Below, in pieces: positions 1 through 7,902 of a DNA stretch of 64,000 nucleotides (positions are counted from its first letter, which is position 1; the number at the start of each line of letters is the position of its first letter). The notes under the pieces are model-generated. The model ran no database searches. It was not told the origin of the DNA and saw nothing but the letters and a program-made list of their open reading frames with translations. Source of the stretch: CAIZQW01 sp942493055. GTDB lineage: Bacteria > Verrucomicrobiota > Kiritimatiellia > RFP12 > UBA1067. The DNA lies in contig OW818680.1 in assembly GCA_942493055.1 (NCBI GenBank), positions 3,224,001 through 3,288,000 of the forward strand, given 5' to 3'. The translations under genes were made by a program, and so were the position numbers.

Positions 1-3000
1 TGACCACGCGGTAGCGCCAGGTCGAGCCCGCAGGGAAGAGCGAGGTGACGGCGTTGCTCGTGATGGTCCAGTAGGCAAAGGTCTGCCCGATGTCCGGCTG
101 TGCCGTGAGGGTGACCGGGACAGCGGCGAGCAGGGCGTTGGTGAGGCCGTTGATGAGGGGGATGCGGTTGGCCAGGAGGCGTCCGCCGCCAGGGGTCGTG
201 GTCTGGATGGACGCAGTCCCGGAGCTCCCCATCAGGGTGGCGAGGTGCTGCAGGACATTGGCCGGGCGTGCGCGGGCAAAGGTCTTGATCTCCTCGACCT
301 CGGCCTCCCAGGCCGCCAGGGAGGCGATGCCGCTCTGAGACGCATATTTCGCCACGTAGTAGGGCATCTCGGAGCGAATCCGTGCGGCTTCGCGGTCAAT
401 GATGGGGATGACCCGGCTGGGGTGGAATGTGCTGTTCATGTGGGCTGCGAACCGCTGGGCAAAGAGCTTCCGGAACTCGGCATTCTGCAGCAGCTCATGG
501 AAGACCTCCATGTTGGCGGCCATGTCCGCGAGTTGGTTCTCATTCTCGTTGCCGCCGAGCAGGGCGCGGTCAAAGTCGAAGAAGCCCCAGCGCCACCGGC
601 CGCCTGCCCGGCGGTCGCGCCACCATTTGCGGTTTTGGAACCAGGAGGTGTCATCCACAAAGCTGCCGGCGCTCACGTAGTCGATGAGGTTGCCGATATC
701 GACCTGGGAGCAGACGTGCGCGTAGTTCGTCGGGTCTGACAGGCTGTGTGTGCTCAGGAAGGCGGTCAGGGCGAGCCAGGTATCCTCGCTGCCGTAGGCG
801 AGGATCGGATCAGCGCCGGTGCCGACACCATCCATTTCGTAAAAATCAACCTGTTCCAGCGGGATCTTGTCATTCAGTGCGGCGAACATCTCATCCAGCT
901 TTTCACGCAACTCCAGCAGGCCATAGTAAGCGCCGTTGAGGAAGGCGACTGCGGGACGGTAGGCCTGCAAGCCGCAGTCGATCTGATTTTCCATGAGCTT
1001 GACACAGAGGCTGTCACGGAAGTAGGCGTCGTTCCAATCGTCGCAGCCGTTACGGAAGACAAAGCGGTCGAAGAGGCCGAGCGGCTTTTCAGGGAAGAGG
1101 TGGTAGCCGAGTTCGGAGGTGCCGTACTTGCCGTCAAGGTAGATCGTGAAGGGCTTCTGTGCGCCGAGGAAGGTGTTGTAGCTGAAGAGGCGCAGGCCGG
1201 CGTCTACCTGGAACGCGGTGTTGGAGGGGGAAGTCGAGAAGTGGACCGATACCGGGACCTCGCGTTCCTTGAGGCTGTTCTGGAAGATGCCGGTCACAGG
1301 GTCAAAGAAGAGCAGGGGGTCGACCACCAGAGAGACCACGGGCAGGTCCGGCTTGCGCTGGTTCACGAGGAAGGTGCGGGTGGCCACAGGTCCGGGGTGG
1401 AGTCCTGCGGCGAAAGCGCGGGCGCGCACCACGGTGGTTGTGGTGACCAGGAAGGCGTTGGTATAGAGCAGCGACGCGGAGGTCGGCTGGCTGCCATCCA
1501 GCGTGTAGCGGAGCGCGGAGGAGATGCCTGTTCCGGACGAGAGCGTGACCGTCACGGAGCCCGTGACAAAGAGCGGCTCTGCGGGAGAGACGGTAACGGC
1601 GGGGGCGCGATGGAGGTTGTGGTCCAGTTGGGGCGCGCGGTTGGGGGTGCCGGCTGTAGGTTCCCCGAAATAGCCCCACTGGCCTCCGCCGTCCGGGAGG
1701 CGGCCGTAGGAGATGTCGGTCTGCTGCAAGCCAAAGGTGACGCCGTCGATCAGGCTGCCGCCTGGCGTGAAGAGTCCGACCTGTTCGCCGTCCGCAGAGA
1801 GCTTGAAGTTGGCGTGATAGGCGCGGGTCACAAAGCTGGTGTTGGGCCAGAAGGGGCGGGTCAGTGTGAGCCCGGGATGTGAGTCATAGCCGTCAGCCCA
1901 GACGAGCAGGAAGCCCTTCGCGGGAATGACGGCGCCGGACGGGATGCGCCAGCGGAAGGGTTGCTCCAGGTTGTCGGAGAGGTGGTAGCCGCTGAGATCC
2001 ACGGCGGCATCGCTGTCATTGTAGAGCTCGAGCCAGTCGCCGAAGTCGGTGAAGTCCGCAATTTCAGGCGTAGAGATGGCGTTGCTGGCCATGACCTCGT
2101 TGATCCCGAGGAAGCTCCGGCGGAAGACCGCGCCCACGACGGGGCTCGGCACCTGTCCGGACACGAAGGCGCGCACCCGCACCTCGACGGGGCCGGTGAT
2201 CTCCAGAGGGGCAGCGTAGAGGGGTGACGCGGCGGTCGGTTCGCTTCCGTCGAGCGTGTACCGGAGCACGGCATCAGGCTGTGGAGAGGTGATGGAGAGG
2301 AGGAGGCTTCCGGTGAAGAGGCCGCCGGGGTGTGAGAGGAGCGGCGGCTGGGCCACCGCGGCAAAGGCGCTGCTGTTTCCCGAGCCGGGTGTGGCGGTGT
2401 TCAAATAGCCGATGACCTGGGAGACAACCGTGGTCGTGGGCGTCGAGGTGAGTGACAGCTCGCTCATGAGCAGCAAGTCAGAGCTGGTCGAGGAGTTGTT
2501 GAGGGCCTGTAGCGCCAGCACATTGGTCCCCTCCAGGAGCAGATGCGAGAAGGCGCTCAGGTCCACATTCAGAAATTCGATTGCGAGGGATTCACTGCGG
2601 GTGGCGGGCGCGCGGGAGTTCCAGACCGGGAGGGCCGGCGCGTTATTGGAGGCGACGAGCGTGCCGTTGAGCCAGGCGACAAAGCCGTCGTCAAACTTGA
2701 CGCGCAGCGTCATCTGGTCCATACTGGCGCTCTCCTGCAAGAAGAAGGGGTAACGGATGAAGGCTGAGCCTTGCTTGCCATACATTTCGGAGTAGAGATC
2801 CGTCTGGAAGAGGGGGCGGTAATCAGGGTCCGTGTCATAGCCGACCCCGTTTCCCGCGGGGGTCCAGGCGCTGTCAACAAAGGCGGGGGTGTTCCAGTTC
2901 GCCGCAAGCTGGGTTGCGTTGGTCGGCACGAGATAGCGTCCCTGGGTGCCGAAGGAGACGGGGGTTTCGACGCGTGTGCCCAGGGAGTCAACGCCGTAGC

Positions 3001-4954
3001 TGACATCGGCCGCCTGCGGCGGGAAGACGGGCGCAAACGCAGACTCCAGGGTCAGGTCGTTGCGGAAGAGCGCGAGGTATTCGCCGTTGCTGTCCAAGCT
3101 GAAGTTGGTGTGGAGCGTGTTGTTCGGGTCTGTGCGGTTCTTCTGGGAGGCGAAGACGATGAGCTGTCCGTAAGGGGGGATCGAGACATCTGGGAAGGTC
3201 CAGAGCGTGGGCGTGTCCGCCTGGTCAGTGAGGTGCCAGCCTTTGAGCGAGATGGTGCGGAAGGTTGTGTTGCAGAGTTCGATCCAGTCGGAGTACTCGC
3301 CCTCCTCGTCGCGCAGGGTGCTCCGGTTGGAAGCCATGATTTCGCTGATGATGACCGAGCCCGGCGGGAGATAGGCTGAGTTGGTCGTCCCGGGCGTTCC
3401 GGTGTCGGGCAAGGCGTGCCAGTTGGCCGCGGTGTTTCCATAAGCCAGGGGGTCTGTGCGCTCCAGGGCGCCGCCCAGTCCGTCTGCGGCCAAGGGCCAC
3501 GGGAGCTGGTCCTGATAGGTGACCTCGTCCACCACGAAGCGTCCGAGGGTGCCGTCTTCCTCCACGGTGTTCGGGGCGCGGAGGCGGACCGTGTCGCCCG
3601 CGTTGTTGAGCGCTTTTGACCAGGGGCCGAGAATCAGCAGGTTGGTGCTCAGGCCATAGCTTTGGCGGAAGGCCTCCACCGCATTCGTGGAGAGGACGAG
3701 GGCGAACTGGCCCGGCAGCAGTGTCAGGTTGGTGGGGAAGGCATAGCTGATCCCTCCTGTCAGCGTCCAGGTGTTGGTCGGCTCCTGGAGGTTATAGAGC
3801 GGGACGGGCTGCGCGGAGATATTCAAGAGCTCCACATATTCGCAGGCGAGGCGGTTCAGCGCATTCGAGTCTGCTGGATGATACATGATTTCGTTGATGA
3901 TGACCGGGCCGATCTTGGGTCCTGCGTTGCGTGCGCCTGCGCCGGCTCTGAAGGCCTCGACTGTGGCGGGGTCGCTGACCCCGAAAGTGGGGCTGCTCAG
4001 TGTGATGAAGGGGCCTGTGCCGTCCGGATAGCGGCCGAAGGAGAACCCGTTCTGAGAGGCTTCGTACGGGTATTGGTCGACAAAACGGACGAGCTGATCA
4101 GACGCGTTCGCCTCCGAGAGATAGAGCCCCTCGCCCTTGGCGCTGAGGGAGAAGGGGACGAGTCCGCTCAACAGCTGGGACTGATAGACGACCCGGTAGC
4201 CGAGGGGCGGGATCACGGTGCCCTCCGGGAAGCGGAATTTCTTGCGCACGACCGTGTCGTCGCTCAGGTACCAGCCTGCGAGGCTGATGGTGTTGGTGGT
4301 CAGGTTCCGCAACTCCACGGCATCCTCTTGCGGCGGGTCGGTGTGCGCCAGCACTTCATTGAGGACAACGTCTTGCAGGAAGGCGGTATCGGATCCGCCC
4401 GGGGAGCCGCTCAACTGTGCGCTGGCCACCCAGCTGGCCGGGTCCGCGGCCGGGGCTGCGGGGTCGCTGAGGACAAGCGAGCTGCCGAGTCCGTCGGCTG
4501 CGAGCGGCCAGGGCGCCTTGTTGTTATAGGTGACGGTGAAGACCGTGGCGCCCGCGGCGTCGGCGAGGGTGACGGCTTCGCCCTGGTTGCTCAGTTGTCC
4601 GGTATAGGCCCCTGCGGCGAGGTTCGTCACAGCGGGGTAGAGCGCGATGAAGGCCGGGCGGTTGACCGCCACCACGAGATAGCCCTTTGCTTCGATTACG
4701 GAGGGCAGGGGGAAGGTGTAGCTGATGCCTGCAATGAAGCGCCAGCCGCCGACATCGACGGCTGTGTTTCCGGCATTGTGGAGTTCAACAAATTCATTCG
4801 TGCTGCCGCCCACGGGATTATACATCAGTTCGCTGAGCACGAGCTGTGCATTTGCAGCAGGAACAACCATGAAGTGCAACGCACTCAAGGCCAAGAGGGA
4901 AAGCGAGCGCCTTCCAATACGACGACCGTACAGAACGAAAATATTATTAGTCAT
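1..4954 (-). CDS. Giant lamin-tail / CotH-like surface protein, 3' end outside window
   Basis: I translated the minus strand from the ATG at 4954; the frame stays open to the left edge, giving about 1651 residues without a stop. A basic then hydrophobic N-terminus ending near AANAQ (about residue 37) looks like a signal peptide. Lamin-tail domains start near residues 38, 195, 352, 533 and 950 (motifs such as VLSELMYNP, VIINEIMYHP, VIISEIMASN). A jelly-roll-like region lies near 710-830, and chitobiase-C/FN3-associated repeats (RYTLDGSEPT, RYTLDGSQPT) near 885-950 and 1120-1190. A CotH-kinase-like domain fills about 1200-1570, with KPFTIYLDG, FVFRNGCDDW and RWGFFDFDRALLGG. Families with this architecture are secreted; the substrate of the CotH-like domain is unknown. 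The AT-rich upstream region (4955-5100) holds the promoter, but no clear Shine-Dalgarno precedes the ATG. The missing C-terminus would show whether it carries the tail seen in the right-hand giants. Confidence 0.9.
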   Translation of the reverse strand, partial: MTNNIFVLYGRRIGRRSLSLLALSALHFMVVPAANAQLVLSELMYNPVGGSTNEFVELHNAGNTAVDVGGWRFIAGISYTFPLPSVIEAKGYLVVAVNRPAFIALYPAVTNLAAGAYTGQLSNQGEAVTLADAAGATVFTVTYNNKAPWPLAADGLGSSLVLSDPAAPAADPASWVASAQLSGSPGGSDTAFLQDVVLNEVLAHTDPPQEDAVELRNLTTNTISLAGWYLSDDTVVRKKFRFPEGTVIPPLGYRVVYQSQLLSGLVPFSLSAKGEGLYLSEANASDQLVRFVDQYPYEASQNGFSFGRYPDGTGPFITLSSPTFGVSDPATVEAFRAGAGARNAGPKIGPVIINEIMYHPADSNALNRLACEYVELLNISAQPVPLYNLQEPTNTWTLTGGISYAFPTNLTLLPGQFALVLSTNAVEAFRQSYGLSTNLLILGPWSKALNNAGDTVRLRAPNTVEEDGTLGRFVVDEVTYQDQLPWPLAADGLGGALERTDPLAYGNTAANWHALPDTGTPGTTNSAYLPPGSVIISEIMASNRSTLRDEEGEYSDWIELCNTTFRTISLKGWHLTDQADTPTLWTFPDVSIPPYGQLIVFASQKNRTDPNNTLHTNFSLDSNGEYLALFRNDLTLESAFAPVFPPQAADVSYGVDSLGTRVETPVSFGTQGRYLVPTNATQLAANWNTPAFVDSAWTPAGNGVGYDTDPDYRPLFQTDLYSEMYGKQGSAFIRYPFFLQESASMDQMTLRVKFDDGFVAWLNGTLVASNNAPALPVWNSRAPATRSESLAIEFLNVDLSAFSHLLLEGTNVLALQALNNSSTSSDLLLMSELSLTSTPTTTVVSQVIGYLNTATPGSGNSSAFAAVAQPPLLSHPGGLFTGSLLLSITSPQPDAVLRYTLDGSEPTAASPLYAAPLEITGPVEVRVRAFVSGQVPSPVVGAVFRRSFLGINEVMASNAISTPEIADFTDFGDWLELYNDSDAAVDLSGYHLSDNLEQPFRWRIPSGAVIPAKGFLLVWADGYDSHPGLTLTRPFWPNTSFVTRAYHANFKLSADGEQVGLFTPGGSLIDGVTFGLQQTDISYGRLPDGGGQWGYFGEPTAGTPNRAPQLDHNLHRAPAVTVSPAEPLFVTGSVTVTLSSGTGISSALRYTLDGSQPTSASLLYTNAFLVTTTTVVRARAFAAGLHPGPVATRTFLVNQRKPDLPVVSLVVDPLLFFDPVTGIFQNSLKEREVPVSVHFSTSPSNTAFQVDAGLRLFSYNTFLGAQKPFTIYLDGKYGTSELGYHLFPEKPLGLFDRFVFRNGCDDWNDAYFRDSLCVKLMENQIDCGLQAYRPAVAFLNGAYYGLLELREKLDEMFAALNDKIPLEQVDFYEMDGVGTGADPILAYGSEDTWLALTAFLSTHSLSDPTNYAHVCSQVDIGNLIDYVSAGSFVDDTSWFQNRKWWRDRRAGGRWRWGFFDFDRALLGGNENENQLADMAANMEVFHELLQNAEFRKLFAQRFAAHMNSTFHPSRVIPIIDREAARIRSEMPYYVAKYASQSGIASLAAWEAEVEEIKTFARARPANVLQHLATLMGSSGTASIQTTTPGGGRLLANRIPLINGLTNALLAAVPVTLTAQPDIGQTFAYWTITSNAVTSLFPAGSTWRYRVV

Positions 4955-5109
4955 ACCACCACCCCAACCTTTCACACACTATAATCTAGCTTGAAAGTAT
5001 GAGGCTTCCGGGGCACAATGTAAAGCCGTTAATGTCAATAGAAATTGTAGAAATTAATTACCGGTATCTTCATTTTTTCCTACAGGGTTACTTGGAGGGG
5101 CAAAGCCCC

Positions 5110-6225
5110 TTATGCGACAGGCAGAGTGAACCAGAAGAGGCTTCCGTGGCCAGCTTCGCTTTCGACTCCGATCGTGCCGCCTTGGGCCTCTGCCGCGAGT
5201 TTGCAGAAAGCCAATCCCAGGCCTGTTGATGACGCGTCGGCGCGTTTGGCGTGTTGAGAGACGACAAACTTTTCGAAGATGCTCCCCTGCTCCTCCAGCG
5301 GGATGCCCGGGCCGTGGTCTTTCACCCAGATCCGGACCTTTCCGTCAGGTGCGGGTTCTGCACCCAGGAGGATATCTGTAGCCGACGGGGTGTATTTGAT
5401 CGCATTGGACAGCAGGTTGCCGAGGATGCGTGCGCTCAGATCCTGATCGCAGAAGACCGGCGGGCACCCTTCGGCGAGCTGCTGGGTGACGCGTCTGCCG
5501 GAGAGGGGATCCACGACCTGTTCCAGGGCGTCGCGGAAGAGCGCTTCAAGGGTCACGCGCTGGCAATCCAAGGTTAACTGCGTATGCTCCATCCGGCTGA
5601 GATCAACGACGGTAGAGACCATGCGGCTGAGGATCCGTGTACACTGGATCGCTGTACGGAGGCCGCTCAGCTCTTCTTCGTCAAGCCGCGTGGCGCCGGA
5701 GGTCTCCACGGCCCGTAAATGGCAGAGCATGGCCATGAGGGGGCTCCGCAAGTCGTGAACCAGCATGTGCACAAAGGTATCCCGCTGGCGTTCGAGGTCC
5801 TGCAAATAGACATGCTGTTCGGCCAGGCGGGCATAGGCGAGGCTCAACGCAAGATGGGTGCGCACGCGGGCCAGGACCTCTGCCTCCCGGAAGGGCTTGG
5901 TGATGTAATCGACTGCGCCCAGGTCAAAGCCCTTGGTGATCTCCTCTGTTGAGGCGAGTGCACTGAGGAAGAGGATGGGAATGGAGCGGAGGCGATCATC
6001 CTCCTTGAAGCGTCTGCAGACCTCATAGCCGTCCATCCCCGGCATACGGACATCCAGCAACAGCAGGTCCGGCATCTCCTCTTGGGCAGCAGCCCAGGCG
6101 TGTGCGCCAGAGGTGAAAAAGCGCAACGAGTAGGGCGTCCGTGAAAAGAAGAGGTGAAGCAGATTTAAATTATCTGGTTCATCGTCAACGAACATGATGA
6201 TCGGAGAGGAATGTTTATCGTCCAT
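5110..6225 (-). CDS. Response-regulator/histidine-kinase hybrid (REC-HisKA-HATPase)
   Basis: A 371-residue soluble signalling protein. The receiver domain (about 8-125) has the acidic pair D14/D15, phosphoacceptor D58 in LLLLDVRMPG and K110 in YITKPF. HisKA follows with the H-box HMLVHDLRSPL (phospho-His H157). The ATPase domain shows N-box NLLSNAIKYTP (N274), G1 DHGPGI (303-308) and G2 GLGLAF (335-340). No membrane segment is present, so it is cytoplasmic and probably acts downstream of another kinase through its receiver. A 6-bp hairpin (5096-5110) overlaps the stop codon but lacks a T-tract, so it is at most a weak terminator. No output DNA-binding domain is fused. The response regulator at 7122 and hybrid kinase at 7903 are possible partners by proximity only. 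Confidence 0.92.
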   Translation of the reverse strand: MDDKHSSPIIMFVDDEPDNLNLLHLFFSRTPYSLRFFTSGAHAWAAAQEEMPDLLLLDVRMPGMDGYEVCRRFKEDDRLRSIPILFLSALASTEEITKGFDLGAVDYITKPFREAEVLARVRTHLALSLAYARLAEQHVYLQDLERQRDTFVHMLVHDLRSPLMAMLCHLRAVETSGATRLDEEELSGLRTAIQCTRILSRMVSTVVDLSRMEHTQLTLDCQRVTLEALFRDALEQVVDPLSGRRVTQQLAEGCPPVFCDQDLSARILGNLLSNAIKYTPSATDILLGAEPAPDGKVRIWVKDHGPGIPLEEQGSIFEKFVVSQHAKRADASSTGLGLAFCKLAAEAQGGTIGVESEAGHGSLFWFTLPVA

Positions 6226-6304
6226 GTCTACACTTTTGATCCTTTTTTTTATTTATTGTTGCAGAAGCTTTGACAGAAAGCAAGATACCAGAGAGGAGGA
6301 GCGC

Positions 6305-6411
6305 GTAATTCTATACATGGCGACATGAGTGTCCGACGAACATGGAGCGGCGCGGCTTCCCGCGCCGGCCGGAACGCGAAGGCGTTCCGCTCCATCGCCA
6401 TGTATAATTAC
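6305..6411. repeat. Two-lobed palindromic element
   Basis: An imperfect outer inverted repeat (6305-6323 with 6395-6411; GTAATTCTATACATGGCGA against TCGCCATGTATAATTAC) encloses a second stem (ATGGAGC/GCTCCAT). Inside it are two adjacent hairpins: GGCGCGG-CTTC-CCGCGCC (6349-6366) and GGAACGC-GAAG-GCGTTCC (6371-6388). The same outer-stem-plus-two-lobes plan recurs at 22830 and 34149. It lies upstream of the small cysteine-rich gene at 6509. Confidence 0.8.
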
Positions 6412-6508
6412 AGGTTATAATGTCCTACGCCCCTTTCGCTTTTTTCCGACTAGCATAACAAGAGGGCTAAGGGGTAGAATAATACTTATAGTAAAAGGAG
6501 GGAAGTAT

Positions 6509-6766
6509 ATGATTAATCAGAGGGAAGTGCTGGTTCGTGCGGTCAACAGGGGGAGTTCCGCCCCAAACAAATGTGCTTGTCAGCGGTGCGATTGCGAGAA
6601 ACACTTTTTCGGGAAGGCTCCGAAGTTCATGGATACTGTTTATGAATCATGTGGGCAAGACAGGTATGGAAACACGGTGTATGCGAAGACCTCGAATAAT
6701 CTCTTCACATGTTTGCGCTGCGGCGCACGCGATATACAATCCGTCTTCACGTATGAAATTTATTAA
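6509..6766 (+). CDS. Small cysteine-rich protein, paralogue A
   Basis: 85 residues. The frame is open further upstream, but the ATG at 6509 has a strong AAAGGAGGG Shine-Dalgarno seven bases ahead, which decides the start. It carries a CACQRCDC cluster near residue 24 and a second pair in TCLRCGA near 70, arranged like a small zinc ribbon. The core APKFMDTVYESCGQDRYGN and VYAKTSN are shared almost residue for residue with the gene at 6853, so the two are tandem duplicates. I do not recognise the family; the CxCxxC...CxxC layout suggests metal binding, perhaps nucleic-acid or protein interaction. No signal peptide or membrane segment is present. Its setting among sensor kinases is suggestive only. 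Confidence 0.75.
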   Translation: MINQREVLVRAVNRGSSAPNKCACQRCDCEKHFFGKAPKFMDTVYESCGQDRYGNTVYAKTSNNLFTCLRCGARDIQSVFTYEIY

Positions 6767-6852
6767 GCTGTTGCGAGCTACTGTTTTCCACGACGATCAG
6801 AACACGAAAGCTTGGGGCAAGACGTTTAATATCGTAAAAAAAAAGGGCGCTT

Positions 6853-7110
6853 ATGAATTGTGAATGGGGATGGCTAGCTTGCACGTTCTTGGGATGTGAT
6901 TTCGACCTGAAAACGTGTGTTTGTCAGCGGTGCGGACGTGTGAAGCATCTTTACAAGGAAGCGCCGAAGTTTATGGATACTGCTTACGAGTTGTGCGGAC
7001 AAGACAAGTATGGTCGCATGGTGTACGCGAAGACATCGAATACGCTCTATACCTGTTCACGCTGCGGCGCATGTGAAGTTCAATCCGCCTCCACGTATGA
7101 AAATCATTAA
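6853..7110 (+). CDS. Small cysteine-rich protein, paralogue B
   Basis: 85 residues, the same length as its neighbour at 6509. Shared parts are CVCQRCGRVKH, EAPKFMDTAYELCGQDKYG, VYAKTSN, TCSRCGA and QSxxTYE. The N-terminus differs (MNCEWGWLACTFLGCDFDLKTC) and has extra cysteines; it recalls short bacterial proteins with WxGCxCxxCG-type repeats, a loose resemblance only. Spacing from the first gene is 86 bases. The Shine-Dalgarno is weak (AAAAGGGCG before the ATG), so translation may be lower than that of paralogue A. Conservation of cysteines, spacing and length in both copies argues that both are real genes under selection. Function unknown. Confidence 0.72.
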   Translation: MNCEWGWLACTFLGCDFDLKTCVCQRCGRVKHLYKEAPKFMDTAYELCGQDKYGRMVYAKTSNTLYTCSRCGACEVQSASTYENH

Positions 7111-7121
7111 CCCATTGCAAA

Positions 7122-7763
7122 CTACTGTGCCAGCCCCCTGAGGAGGCAGTAGCGCACGATGTCGGTGTTGGACTTTAGGTGAAGGCGTTCGAGGACGCGC
7201 GTACGATAGGTGGAGACGGTCTTGATGCTCAACTGCATATCCGCGGCGATGGTCTTGACGGTGTCCCCTTGGCCGAGGCGTATCAGAACGTCCAGCATCC
7301 GGCCCTTCAACGGTGGCGCACCCTCGGGGTGAAGGGGTGCGTGCGATTTGCCCAGATTCGCCGCTAGTTTCTCAGCAAGGGACGGGGTCAAATAGCGGCC
7401 GCCCCCAAGAAGTTTATGAACAGCTTTCAGCAGATCGTCTTCAGAGCACTCTTTGGATAAGTACCCCATGGCACCGACCTCAAATACGCGTATGGCAATG
7501 GCATCATCCGCCAAGCCCGTCAGCACCAGGACAGGCAAGGCGGGCCAGTGTTGCTGGACTTCTTGCAGGATCTCCAGTCCGGAACGGCCGGGAAGCCCTA
7601 TATCCAGGAGCATCATATCCCAGGCCACGGTCTTCAGCAAGCGGAGTGCCTCATCACCGTTGCTGGCTTCGCCAATCACGGCCCCTGGAAATGCGGCCTT
7701 TAACAGGCGGGCCACGCCGCTCCGCAGGACTGTATGGTCATCGACAAGTAAAAAAGAACTCAT
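7122..7763 (-). CDS. NarL/FixJ-type response regulator
   Basis: 213 residues from an ATG at 7763 preceded by AAGGAG at good spacing; a longer frame upstream adds unrelated residues. The receiver domain has D8/D9, phosphoacceptor D54 in MLLDIGLPG and K104 in YLSKE. The C-terminal LuxR-type helix-turn-helix spans about 150-213 (AADMQLSIKTVSTYRTRVLERL). This is the standard DNA-binding output architecture of two-component systems. It ends 12 bases from the convergent small gene at 6853. The nearest likely cognate sensor is the hybrid kinase at 7903, transcribed away from it, with the shared spacer 7764-7902. Confidence 0.95.
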   Translation of the reverse strand: MSSFLLVDDHTVLRSGVARLLKAAFPGAVIGEASNGDEALRLLKTVAWDMMLLDIGLPGRSGLEILQEVQQHWPALPVLVLTGLADDAIAIRVFEVGAMGYLSKECSEDDLLKAVHKLLGGGRYLTPSLAEKLAANLGKSHAPLHPEGAPPLKGRMLDVLIRLGQGDTVKTIAADMQLSIKTVSTYRTRVLERLHLKSNTDIVRYCLLRGLAQ

Positions 7764-7902
7764 AAAAACTCCTTGATTTGGAGTTGTGAAATTACCAGAA
7801 TGAAGAATGAAAATCAACCCCTATATGTTGCAAAAGAGGGTTTTAACTAGGGACATTTAACACGGAAGTTTCCTTGTACCCCTGTTGCCTCTTTGATAAG
7901 CT

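Noticed and set aside
746..4984. Long open frames on the plus strand (746-1882, 3662-4984)
   Set aside because: They lie opposite the lamin-tail/CotH frame, which reads as a continuous recognisable protein; GC-rich codons leave the complement open.
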